64,000 nt of DNA from assembly GCF_000143985.1 (NCBI RefSeq), contig NC_014364.1, forward strand, positions 744,001 to 808,000, in the 5' to 3' direction. Source of the stretch: Sediminispirochaeta smaragdinae DSM 11293 (GTDB taxonomy: Bacteria > Spirochaetota > Spirochaetia > DSM-16054 > Sediminispirochaetaceae). Positions 43,517-51,153 of the stretch are shown one piece after another; position 1 is the first letter of the stretch, and every line of letters starts with the position of its first letter. Both the position numbers and the translations under genes were made by a program. A model generated the notes under the pieces. It was not told where the DNA came from. It saw only the letters and a list, made by a program, of their open reading frames with translations, and did not search any database.

Positions 43517-44857
43517 ATGGATCAGTTACTCTTGTCTGGGAAACATCCGGTGAGACAGTTTCTTGCCTATGCCCTGCCTGCTGTACTGGGAATGTTTCTC
43601 TCATCCTTTATCATCGTGGTCGACGGACTATTCATTGGACGATTCGTAGGAAGCCGGGGACTTGCCACCACTAATCTCGTTGTTCCCTTTCTCTATCTGC
43701 TTTTGGGAATTTCCATCATGGTCTATGTGGGAGGGATGGTTCCCGCAACCCATAATCTTGGAAAAGGTGATTTCGAGGAGGCCAGCCGAATTTTCTCGAT
43801 AACCTTTGCACTGGGAACGGTATCGATATTTCTTGTCGTTTTGACAGCCGGGCTCTTCTTTGAAGAGCTGCTCTCTTTTCTCCATCTTGATGGTGTCCTG
43901 CGTTCTTATGGTCGCGATTATCTGGGAATTCTGCTTTACTTTTACATCTTTATGACCATCAACATCGGGTTTTCCATCTTTTTGCGTGCGGAGGGGAAAC
44001 CGGTCCTCTCCCTCTTCTTTTCTCTGGCAGGCAACTGTCTCAATTTTCTGCTCGACTACCTGTTTATTGCGGTATACGGCTGGGGAATGCGGGGGGCCGC
44101 CCTTGCCACCGGGATTGCCCTTCTTCTTCCCTTTTTGTTCGGGCTCTTTTACTTCCTTTCCGGACGATCACTGTTTCGTCTTGTGGTCCCCCGTTGCCGG
44201 ATGCGGGAGATCGTTATGTTGCTGTACAACGGTTCTTCGGAAATGATCGGGCAGTTTTCCGTCTCCATAACCACCTTCATTTTCAATGCGGTGCTCCTTC
44301 GGCGCATAGGTGTCGACGGTGTTGCCGCGTATACGGTGGCCGGCTATATCATTATGCTTCAGGGGATGGTCCTAACCGGGATCATCCAGGGCCTTGCCCC
44401 GCTGGTCGGACGTGCCTATGGTGCGGAAGATACCCATTCTGTTAAGCGTTTTTTCCGAATTGCCGTGTCTGCCGCCTGCATGGTGGGTGGAATCTCATTT
44501 GTTGCCTGCGCAGCCGCTTCCTCCCTCTTGCCTCGTCTGTACAATGTCGATACCCCGCGCTTCCTCAGTGTCGCAAGCACCGGCTTGCTGGTTGTCTCGT
44601 TTTCCTTCTTGCTCAACGGCTTCAATATCATTACCACGGCCTTCTTTACCGCCCTTGGAAAAGCAGGACATTCGGCTCTTATTGCCATTCTCCGGGGCGT
44701 TGTGGTTATCAATATTCTGGTGCTGATTTTTCCCCGGTTCCTGGGGGATCTTGGTATATGGCTGGCCATTCCCGTCAACGAGCTTCTTGTCGCTTTCGCT
44801 GCGCTCTATTTCCTGCATCTTGACAATCGCACACTGGTGGTGAAACGTAGCACATGA
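43517..44857 (+). CDS. MATE-family efflux transporter
   Basis: A 446-residue membrane protein with twelve predicted helices in two halves. It contains the family-type segments VDGLFIGRFVGSRGLATTNL near the N-terminus and GIIQGLAPLVGRAYGAED in the second half. ATG 43517 is chosen because AAGGAGG lies seven bases upstream. MATE pumps export cationic drugs using Na+ or H+. It follows the AraC-GyrI regulator by 43 bases and is convergent with the thiamin operon, 11 bases away. Confidence 0.88.
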   Translation: MDQLLLSGKHPVRQFLAYALPAVLGMFLSSFIIVVDGLFIGRFVGSRGLATTNLVVPFLYLLLGISIMVYVGGMVPATHNLGKGDFEEASRIFSITFALGTVSIFLVVLTAGLFFEELLSFLHLDGVLRSYGRDYLGILLYFYIFMTINIGFSIFLRAEGKPVLSLFFSLAGNCLNFLLDYLFIAVYGWGMRGAALATGIALLLPFLFGLFYFLSGRSLFRLVVPRCRMREIVMLLYNGSSEMIGQFSVSITTFIFNAVLLRRIGVDGVAAYTVAGYIIMLQGMVLTGIIQGLAPLVGRAYGAEDTHSVKRFFRIAVSAACMVGGISFVACAAASSLLPRLYNVDTPRFLSVASTGLLVVSFSFLLNGFNIITTAFFTALGKAGHSALIAILRGVVVINILVLIFPRFLGDLGIWLAIPVNELLVAFAALYFLHLDNRTLVVKRST

Positions 44858-44868
44858 TGCAGCCACCT

Positions 44869-45603
44869 TCAGGCTAACAGTGAGAGTATCTCATCCGGAT
44901 GACCTGCAACGATACAGCGATCTGAAAAATCCTGCCTGGCCCCGGCACCTCCAAGCAGGGCGCAAAACTGTGCCCCTGCTGCCGTTGCCATCTCCTCGTC
45001 GGTAGGAGCATCTCCGATGACGAGGATCTGCGAGGGGTGAATGGCAATCTCTCTGGAGAACTGCTCAACGCACCACGGATCCGGTTTTGCTCTGGGAACC
45101 TCATCGCCGAAGGCGAAAAACGTGAAGAAGGTCTCGATTCCATGGGCAGAAAGTTCCTTGAGGCAGGACATCCTGCTGTCAGAGCTTGCGAGCCCCTGGA
45201 TAAGCCCCCTCTTCGCAGCTTTGGTCAGGAGGGCGTGGATGCCCCGGCGCAAAGGGGCCGGGGTTTTGTCCGATGCAAGAATATCTCCTATAAAGCGCCC
45301 CACTAGGGATGCGAAGGCCTCGGGGGAGGGAAGGGGTCCGAAGGCGTCGAGGGCTCCTGCCATGGCTGCGGCAATGGAGGCCTCGGTTCCCCTGGCGATC
45401 TCTCCCCTTGGGTCGATTCCCTCTTCCCTCACACCGATAGCAGCGAGGCCTGCCGCCACGGCAGCGGCATGATCGGCCTCGGGGATTTCCAATTCCCTGC
45501 AAAGCATTCGGAGCAGACGACGGTCGCGGGCTACCCATTGTTCAAGGCTGTCGACCAGGGTTCCGTCCTTGTCCCAGAGCAGTGCTTTGACCGGCTCCGT
45601 CAT
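44869..45603 (-). CDS. HAD-superfamily phosphatase in thiamin operon
   Basis: A 244-residue HAD hydrolase. Motif I LLWDKDGTLVD, motif II LASSDSR, motif III Lys in RAKPDPW and motif IV VIGDAPTDEEMA are intact, with a helical cap domain between motifs I and II. ATG 45603 overlaps the thiE stop (ATGA). As the last gene of a riboswitch-controlled thiamin salvage operon, it may dephosphorylate a thiamin or pyrimidine phosphate. The role is inferred from context. Confidence 0.82.
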   Translation of the reverse strand: MTEPVKALLWDKDGTLVDSLEQWVARDRRLLRMLCRELEIPEADHAAAVAAGLAAIGVREEGIDPRGEIARGTEASIAAAMAGALDAFGPLPSPEAFASLVGRFIGDILASDKTPAPLRRGIHALLTKAAKRGLIQGLASSDSRMSCLKELSAHGIETFFTFFAFGDEVPRAKPDPWCVEQFSREIAIHPSQILVIGDAPTDEEMATAAGAQFCALLGGAGARQDFSDRCIVAGHPDEILSLLA

Positions 45604-46253
45604 ACGCGATCTCCTTTCGCTTTCCGTACCGTTTCCAGGATGTGCCGCGTTGCCACGGCAGGATCCGGTGCCTTCCAGATCGCCGAAATCACCGCCACAC
45701 CGACACAGCCCCACCCGATAGGGATCGAGGCATTTTCGGCCTGTATTCCGCCGATGGCCATCATTGGAAGGCTGCTTTCTTTTACCATCGATGATAACAG
45801 CTTTGCCTCCACATTGGAATAATCCTTCTTTGTCGTTGTGGGAAAGGCTCCAACTCCGAGATAGTCTGCCCCCTGTTCCTGGGCCAGACGCATTTCCCTG
45901 AGGTCTGCAACCGAAACGCCGAAGATCCCTCCTTCCGGCCAGATTTGCTTTGCAACCGGCAGGGGAAGGTCGTTCTGGCCGATGTGAAGTCCGTCGGCAC
46001 CGATCGCCATAGCGATGTCGAGTCGATCGTCCACGACCAGCGGAACACCGAATCTGTGACAGAGTGTCACTAGTTCAATACCACGATCGTAGATCTCTTT
46101 GTCGCAATAGCGTCCGCTTTTTTCCCGGTACTGGACCATGGTCGCGCCGTTTTTCAGAGCCGTTTCCACGGTGGAAAGGAATTCGTCTGCGGGGCGGAAT
46201 CCCGCATCGGTTACGAGGCAAAGGCTCATGGCTGCATTGATGGATTTATACAT
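45600..46253 (-). CDS. thiE: Thiamine-phosphate synthase
   Basis: A 217-residue TIM barrel. Family motifs are MVQYREK near residue 42, VDDRLDIAMAIGADGLHIGQNDLP, ADYLGVGAFPTTTKKD and AIGGIQAENA. It joins the thiazole phosphate and pyrimidine diphosphate moieties to give thiamin phosphate. The ATG at 46253 lies inside the end of thiM (eight-base overlap). Confidence 0.92.
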   Translation of the reverse strand: MYKSINAAMSLCLVTDAGFRPADEFLSTVETALKNGATMVQYREKSGRYCDKEIYDRGIELVTLCHRFGVPLVVDDRLDIAMAIGADGLHIGQNDLPLPVAKQIWPEGGIFGVSVADLREMRLAQEQGADYLGVGAFPTTTKKDYSNVEAKLLSSMVKESSLPMMAIGGIQAENASIPIGWGCVGVAVISAIWKAPDPAVATRHILETVRKAKGDRV

Positions 46254-47052
46254 GGTTGATCCGCTCCGGGTGGAAAAAGGTACTGTCGTCCATACGGCTT
46301 GCGGCATCGATGAGCCGTATACGGAAGCTGCCGCTGCCTTCTTCTGCGGCCAATGCCCGGGCTGCCGTCTCTCCGGCCAGGTTCATGGCAAGGATGGCAC
46401 CTGCCGCCGCCTCAAGCTTCGAAGGAAGGACCGAGACAAAGCATCCGAGGGCCGATGCACTCATGCAGCCCGTGCCGGTTATCCTTCCCATCATGGCCGA
46501 GCCGCCGCGAATCTGAAGCGTGTTGCTGCCGTCGGATATGATATCTTCGCGTCCTGTCGCGATCACGGTTATGCCGAAGGCCGAGGCCAGGCTCGATACA
46601 CTTTCCCGTACCCCCTCTTCGAGGGTTGAATCGACCCCCTTCTGCCTCACCTTCCTGCCTGCAAGGAAGGCGATCTCCGCGGCGTTTCCCTTGACGATGT
46701 CCGGGCGCAGGCCTTCAAGAATCTGCCTCGCAGCTTTGCGGCGCGGGGCCGTTGCTCCTGCCCCGACCGGATCGAAAACGATGGGGATGCCAAGTTCCCT
46801 TGCCCTGCCGCCTGCGGCCAGCATGGCTTCGATACTATCGGGATTGAGGGTCCCCATGTTCAGGACCAGGGCCCCTGCATGTTCCACCATATCGAGGGCG
46901 TCTTCCTTCCAGTCGGTCATAACCGGAGCACCGCCGAAGGCGAGGGTGATATTGGCGCAGTCATTGATCGTCACCATGTTGGTGATGTGGTGAATCAGGG
47001 GGGATGCGTTGCGTATGTCGTGAAAAGCTGTGTTTAAGCCTTTGAATTCCAT
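46246..47052 (-). CDS. thiM: Hydroxyethylthiazole kinase
   Basis: A 268-residue ribokinase-fold kinase. Visible motifs: SPLIHHITNMVTINDCANITLAFGG near the N-terminus, VFDPVGAGAT in the middle and GRITGTGCMSASALG for the ATP site. It phosphorylates the salvaged thiazole alcohol. It overlaps cytX by 19 bases and thiE by eight. There are no thiazole-forming genes (thiG, thiH, thiS) in the operon. Confidence 0.92.
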   Translation of the reverse strand: MEFKGLNTAFHDIRNASPLIHHITNMVTINDCANITLAFGGAPVMTDWKEDALDMVEHAGALVLNMGTLNPDSIEAMLAAGGRARELGIPIVFDPVGAGATAPRRKAARQILEGLRPDIVKGNAAEIAFLAGRKVRQKGVDSTLEEGVRESVSSLASAFGITVIATGREDIISDGSNTLQIRGGSAMMGRITGTGCMSASALGCFVSVLPSKLEAAAGAILAMNLAGETAARALAAEEGSGSFRIRLIDAASRMDDSTFFHPERINHV

Positions 47053-48260
47053 ATATGAGCTCCTTTCATGAAGAGAAAATAGGCAATCATCGAGATGAGC
47101 ATTGCCGGCAGGGAGACACCCAGAGGGGTTCCCTTGGGCAAGAGGATATAGTAGGCTCCGACCCCTGCCGCCCAGGCCGCAAAGCCGAGGATAATCAGGA
47201 GTAACGATAGCGGAGCCTTTGCAAAGAAGAGGCGACGGCAGAATATCACCCCGAAGAAGGGGGCAAAGAGGGAGCCCAAAAGATAGAGAAAGCTTTCGTA
47301 CCAGCCGCCGGGAAGCAGCATGGCAAGCATGAGACCTGCGAAACCGACAAGTAAGGGGGCCACGTGCTTTCCTATTGCGGGAAAGGCAAGGCGAAGGGAG
47401 ACTCCTGCAGAATGGACGTCGAGAAAACCGGTGGTAACCGTGGATAGCAGGACGACAAAGGCGGCGCCCACTCCCATTCCCACGGCAAGCATACTTTCTA
47501 CCGCTCCTGCACCGGGGAGTTTAGTGACGGAAAGCAGTCCCAGCAGATACATCCCGCAACTTCCAAGAAAGTAGCCGACGGTTGCGGCCGATACCCCTTT
47601 GCGGCCATGTTTTGCGCTGCGGGTGTAATCCCCAACCAGGGGAAGCCAGGAAAGGGGCATGAGAACCGCAAGTTCCAGCATGTTCCCAAAGGCCATGGAA
47701 TCCGGCTCCTGGGCTTTTGAAATGGCCGAAATTTCCCCTGCTGGAAGGGTGATCAGCTTGATTGCCCACAACAGTGAAAGGATCAGGAGCAGGGCCACCG
47801 CAATCATATTAATGCCCCGTATCCCCCTTCGTCCCGCTGCGGTCCAGATAAGCAGGAGCGCTCCTATCAGCAGCCGGGAGACCGGAGGTGATATCGTCAT
47901 TCCGGCTGCGCTGCTCGCGGCAACAAGTCCCTCGGCTCCGGCGATGATCATCACCGCTGTCCATCCGACCAGTTGAAGGGCGTTTACCAGGGCAAAGCTT
48001 GTTACTCCCGGCCTCCCCAGGGTGCTGTCCGCAATGGCGATGGCATCCTTATGCTCTTTCCAGGAGATCCAGCCGACGGCGAAAAATGCTATTCCACCCA
48101 AAAGATGGCCGCCGATGATTGCCGCAAGCGCCCCTCCTGTTCCCATGCCGCGGTAGAGGGCCCCGGTGAGAATCTCGGCCAGTGAGATTGCCGCGCCGAA
48201 CCAGAGGAGGGCGAGCTGGGGAGAGCCGATTGTTGTATTCTCTCTGGTACTTGTATTCAT
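47034..48260 (-). CDS. cytX: Putative hydroxymethylpyrimidine transporter (NCS1 family)
   Basis: A 408-residue membrane protein with about twelve helices, of the cytosine/purine permease family. ATG 48260 is chosen over a longer reading frame because it overlaps the thiD stop by four bases (ATGA) and the membrane region starts soon after. Its place in a TPP-riboswitch operon with thiD, thiM and thiE is the known context of CytX, which imports the pyrimidine precursor. Confidence 0.87.
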   Translation of the reverse strand: MNTSTRENTTIGSPQLALLWFGAAISLAEILTGALYRGMGTGGALAAIIGGHLLGGIAFFAVGWISWKEHKDAIAIADSTLGRPGVTSFALVNALQLVGWTAVMIIAGAEGLVAASSAAGMTISPPVSRLLIGALLLIWTAAGRRGIRGINMIAVALLLILSLLWAIKLITLPAGEISAISKAQEPDSMAFGNMLELAVLMPLSWLPLVGDYTRSAKHGRKGVSAATVGYFLGSCGMYLLGLLSVTKLPGAGAVESMLAVGMGVGAAFVVLLSTVTTGFLDVHSAGVSLRLAFPAIGKHVAPLLVGFAGLMLAMLLPGGWYESFLYLLGSLFAPFFGVIFCRRLFFAKAPLSLLLIILGFAAWAAGVGAYYILLPKGTPLGVSLPAMLISMIAYFLFMKGAHIWNSKA

Positions 48261-49105
48261 GGCTGTAGCTCCTCTCCGCCGTAGAGGGCGTAAAAGTGGT
48301 GGATGGGGCCGCAGCCCCCGCCGATCGCCAGGCCGTGGGCTATGCCTTCGGTCACATATGCCTTTGCCCTTTCTACTGCCGCTTCGAGGCTGAATCCCCG
48401 GGCGAGAAAGGCCGCAAGGGCGCTGGAGAGGGAACATCCCGTACCGTGTGTGTGGCGTGCATCAAGGCGCCTGGCCTCAAAACGGCGAAAGCCCTTACCA
48501 TCTGCCAAAAGATCGACAGAACGGTCGGGATCGGCCGAGTGTCCTCCCTTGATCAGGACAGCCTTTGCTCCCCTCTTCAAAATCTCCAGGGCAAGCCTTT
48601 CGCGTTCCTGTTCCGACAGATTTTCGTTTCGTTCGGCCCCCCCGGTCTGTGCCGTCTCCTGCCCTGCGTAGGCAAGTTTCAGGGCTTCGGGGATATTGGG
48701 AGTAATGAGGTCTGCAAGAGGAAGCAGCTTTTCAATCAGGAGCCTTTCGGCCTCCTCTGTCAGAAGGCGGTGCCCCGATTTCGCCACCATGACCGGGTCA
48801 AGAACCGTAATCGGCGGTTTCCATCTGCGCAGCGCCGCGGCAACCGCTTCGATGATAGGGCCTTCGGCAAGCATGCCGATCTTTACCCCGTCGACACGGA
48901 TATCAGAAAAAACCGCATCGATCTGGGCCGCGACAATGTCGGGATCCATGGCCCTGACTGCCCTGACTCCCCGGGTGTTTTGGGCCGTTATGGCGGTAAT
49001 GACCGTCATGCCGTAGACGCCGTTAGCGCTGAAGGCCTTCAAATCGGCCTGAATGCCCGCGCCCCCCGAGCAGTCGCTTCCTGCAATGGAGAGAAGATGT
49101 TTCAT
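48257..49105 (-). CDS. thiD: Hydroxymethylpyrimidine/phosphomethylpyrimidine kinase
   Basis: A 282-residue ribokinase-fold kinase. SDCSGGAGIQADLKAFSANG at the start and the C-terminal DARHTHGTGCSLSSALAA anion-hole motif are intact. It phosphorylates the salvaged pyrimidine twice. It is the first gene of the operon, and its ribosome-binding site (complement of 49111-49116) lies in a hairpin below the riboswitch. Confidence 0.92.
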   Translation of the reverse strand: MKHLLSIAGSDCSGGAGIQADLKAFSANGVYGMTVITAITAQNTRGVRAVRAMDPDIVAAQIDAVFSDIRVDGVKIGMLAEGPIIEAVAAALRRWKPPITVLDPVMVAKSGHRLLTEEAERLLIEKLLPLADLITPNIPEALKLAYAGQETAQTGGAERNENLSEQERERLALEILKRGAKAVLIKGGHSADPDRSVDLLADGKGFRRFEARRLDARHTHGTGCSLSSALAAFLARGFSLEAAVERAKAYVTEGIAHGLAIGGGCGPIHHFYALYGGEELQP

Positions 49106-49106
49106 A

Positions 49107-49129
49107 GGATCTCCTTATCTACGAGATCC
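49107..49129 (-). promoter_or_regulatory. Hairpin sequestering the thiD ribosome-binding site
   Basis: GGATCTC and GAGATCC are perfectly complementary, nine-base loop. On the transcript the second arm includes the end of AAGGAG, two bases before ATG 49105. This looks like the translational expression platform of the TPP riboswitch. Confidence 0.7.
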
Positions 49130-49169
49130 GGCTGGCTAGGGATTAATGAATGGATGATGGATGAATCAA

Positions 49170-49264
49170 CCTCACGCTTTCCTCCGCCGGCATTATCCGG
49201 ATCAGGTTCATGGGTCGGAAACTTCGCGGGTTTCCATCTCAGCCGGCCAATTCCGGCACCCCAA
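49170..49264 (-). promoter_or_regulatory. TPP riboswitch (THI element)
   Basis: Read on the minus strand the segment contains GGGGTGCC, GGCTGAGA, GAAACCC and ACCTGATCCGGATAATGCC followed by GGCGGAGGAAA, the conserved thi-box order. The P1 flanks and both ligand-binding arms are present. It precedes thiD by 65 bases. Confidence 0.93.
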
Positions 49265-49281
49265 GGTGTTGTATACCTGCA

Positions 49282-49310
49282 ATGATAGATGTGGCTGAAA
49301 GAAAAGTCAA
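49282..49310 (-). promoter_or_regulatory. Promoter of the thiamin salvage operon
   Basis: On the minus strand TTGACT (49305-49310), 17 bases, TATCAT (49282-49287), just upstream of the riboswitch. Confidence 0.65.
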
Positions 49311-49323
49311 TGCAATCGTCAGC

Positions 49324-50038
49324 TCACCTTGAAAAAAGATATTGGTGATTTCTGCACCACTCCAGACTTTTTGCATAGGCTGCTTCCGGGTTTAGATGAT
49401 AAGAATCATGCAGGATTTCCATCGACGAAGTGGACATGCTGAATCGATTTCCCCATGAGTTCGAAATAGTCACGTATCCCCTCATGCAGCCGGGCTGCCA
49501 TATCGACATCAATCATTCCGACCTCTTTCAGCATACGATCGACATCTCGTGCTTTCAGGCATAGGTTGGTCGTTGTTTTCGTTAAATGTTCAAACACGAT
49601 GGTTACTCCCAACTGTTCCGCTTTTCCGCCTAATATGGATAGTGCTTCGACACAACGATTCCATGCATCCTCTTTGCTTTCATCCCGATATCCCTGTCCC
49701 GTGGTGATTAGGGCTTTCGGAGCTTCCATCTGCGATGCGATTTCAAGAGAGCGTGTTAGATACGCTATGCTACGTTTCCTGATAATTGGGTCACTTGATG
49801 CGATATTTATCGGATACATGCATTGCTCGGGAGTATAGCAGATGACACGTAGGCCATAGTCTTTGATTTTTTTATATAACGAATGCATCATTTGTTCTGA
49901 AAAATCGTCTTGAAATAGATGAGGACCAGCCCCCCAGAGTTCTATCTCTTTTTGTTCCAGTCGTTTCATTGATTCAAGGAAATAATTGAAGCTATACAGC
50001 TGATAGGAGTAATTTCCGCAGATGACTTTCGATATGTT
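49324..50038 (-). pseudogene. Broken sugar phosphate isomerase/epimerase gene
   Basis: A TIM-barrel epimerase-like frame runs from ATG 50038 (MNISKVICG) through WGAGPHLF, ITTGQGYRD, VFEHLTK and HVHFVDGNP to a premature stop at 49406. The C-terminal end continues in another frame as MEILHDSYHLNPEAAYAKSLEW to a stop at 49324. The usual segment between them (GH-x-x-x-GDG...GY-x-G, about 25-30 residues) is absent. The joint at 49411-49428 encodes VDGNPA in one frame and MEILHD in the other, again as if short repeats recombined. An alternative would be a natural C-terminal truncation. It stands alone. Confidence 0.75.
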
Positions 50039-50294
50039 CATAACCTGAGTGATTGACAGGTATGTCGTTTGCAACTACGATATAAAAACCAATCAACGAG
50101 GAGTTGCCTGTCCGGCTTTGTCGAGATTTAAACAGCAAAACCGGAGCCGAAAAAAACCACACATCAAACCTACTCTTTATGACAGTGTATGAGGTGGGCG
50201 TTGTATATATGGTTTTTTCGGGACTTCTTCAGTATCAGTTTATCATGTTATATCCATAGACAATGTTTGCCTCTGTTATTCAAAAGGAGGCACT

Positions 50295-51089
50295 ATGCTA
50301 ATCACTGTTGAGCAGAAAAAGTCGTTAGAGTCACTCTTCCATGTAATACGAGTAAAAAATATTCAGCCAGGATCAAAGGGAACCGAGAAAGTTGAGCAGA
50401 TCTTGGCATATCTTGAAGTGATAGACAGCTGTGTCGGAAAGATTTCCAAGAAGAGAGAGCTTGTTTTCATAGACAGTGCGGCAGGAAATTGTTACTTAAG
50501 CTTTCTTGTCTATCATTATTATAAAACGCTATGTGATCGGCAGGTGATGATCCACTGTATCGATTCAAATAATCGCTTGATGAAAAACAGCAGAGACATA
50601 GCAGAACAGCTTGGATTTCTCAACATGACATTTCACTCCGGAGATATTCTTGACCTACCCATGGTGAAACATGTCGATATTGCATATTCGCTACATGCCT
50701 GTGACACGGCCACCGACAAAGCTCTTTGGCTTGGAATAGAGTTGGATGCGCGTTATATATTGTCGGTTGCCTGCTGTCAGCACACTATTCGGAAGAAATT
50801 CAAAAATAACGCGATAAAAGGAGTAACACGTTACAAGGCATTCAAAGAACAACTGCTCTATCTTGTGGCCGACACCATGAGAGCCCATCTCGTCGGCATG
50901 TGCGGATACAAGACTGATATCTTTGAATTCACCTCTACCCGCAATACAGACAAGAACATCATGATCAGGGCAACGAAGATGGGGTGCTGCCAAAACTCGG
51001 ATAGCTTAAAGAGTGAATACGCAAAGCTCCGGCAAGGGTTTGGCTTTGAACCTTTCCTGGCGAAGCTGATACAAAAAGATGACATGTAA
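50295..51089 (+). CDS. SAM-dependent methyltransferase-like protein (Methyltransf_32 type)
   Basis: A 264-residue class I methyltransferase-fold protein, preceded by AAAAGGAGG. Motif I is FIDSAAGNCYLSFLVYHYY (near residues 56-75), an acidic end of strand 2 lies in IHCIDSNNRLM, and SVACCQHTI matches the ACCQH signature of the Methyltransf_32 group. Its substrate is unknown. Between it and the preceding gene lies about 250 bases without a supported gene, with an imperfect A-rich/T-rich inverted repeat at 50137-50221. The next gene, 64 bases on, is a sheath protein. Confidence 0.78.
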   Translation: MLITVEQKKSLESLFHVIRVKNIQPGSKGTEKVEQILAYLEVIDSCVGKISKKRELVFIDSAAGNCYLSFLVYHYYKTLCDRQVMIHCIDSNNRLMKNSRDIAEQLGFLNMTFHSGDILDLPMVKHVDIAYSLHACDTATDKALWLGIELDARYILSVACCQHTIRKKFKNNAIKGVTRYKAFKEQLLYLVADTMRAHLVGMCGYKTDIFEFTSTRNTDKNIMIRATKMGCCQNSDSLKSEYAKLRQGFGFEPFLAKLIQKDDM

Positions 51090-51153
51090 AAAGCATGCAT
51101 GTTTTTCCCTTTTTCATGCTACACTCTAAAAAGAAATTTGTGTGAGTGGTTCA

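Noticed and set aside
48296-49285. 329-codon plus-strand frame opposite thiD and the riboswitch
   Set aside because: Antisense to thiD and to the TPP aptamer, both strongly supported.
49331-49346. GATATTGGTGATTTC, similar to the MITE-like end
   Set aside because: Match is short and lies in the coding remnant of the broken epimerase; no inverted partner nearby.
50137-50221. Imperfect inverted repeat (CCG-A7-CC versus GG-T6-CGG) before the methyltransferase
   Set aside because: The arms are mostly homopolymer runs of unequal length and the inner part pairs poorly; too weak to call an element or terminator.
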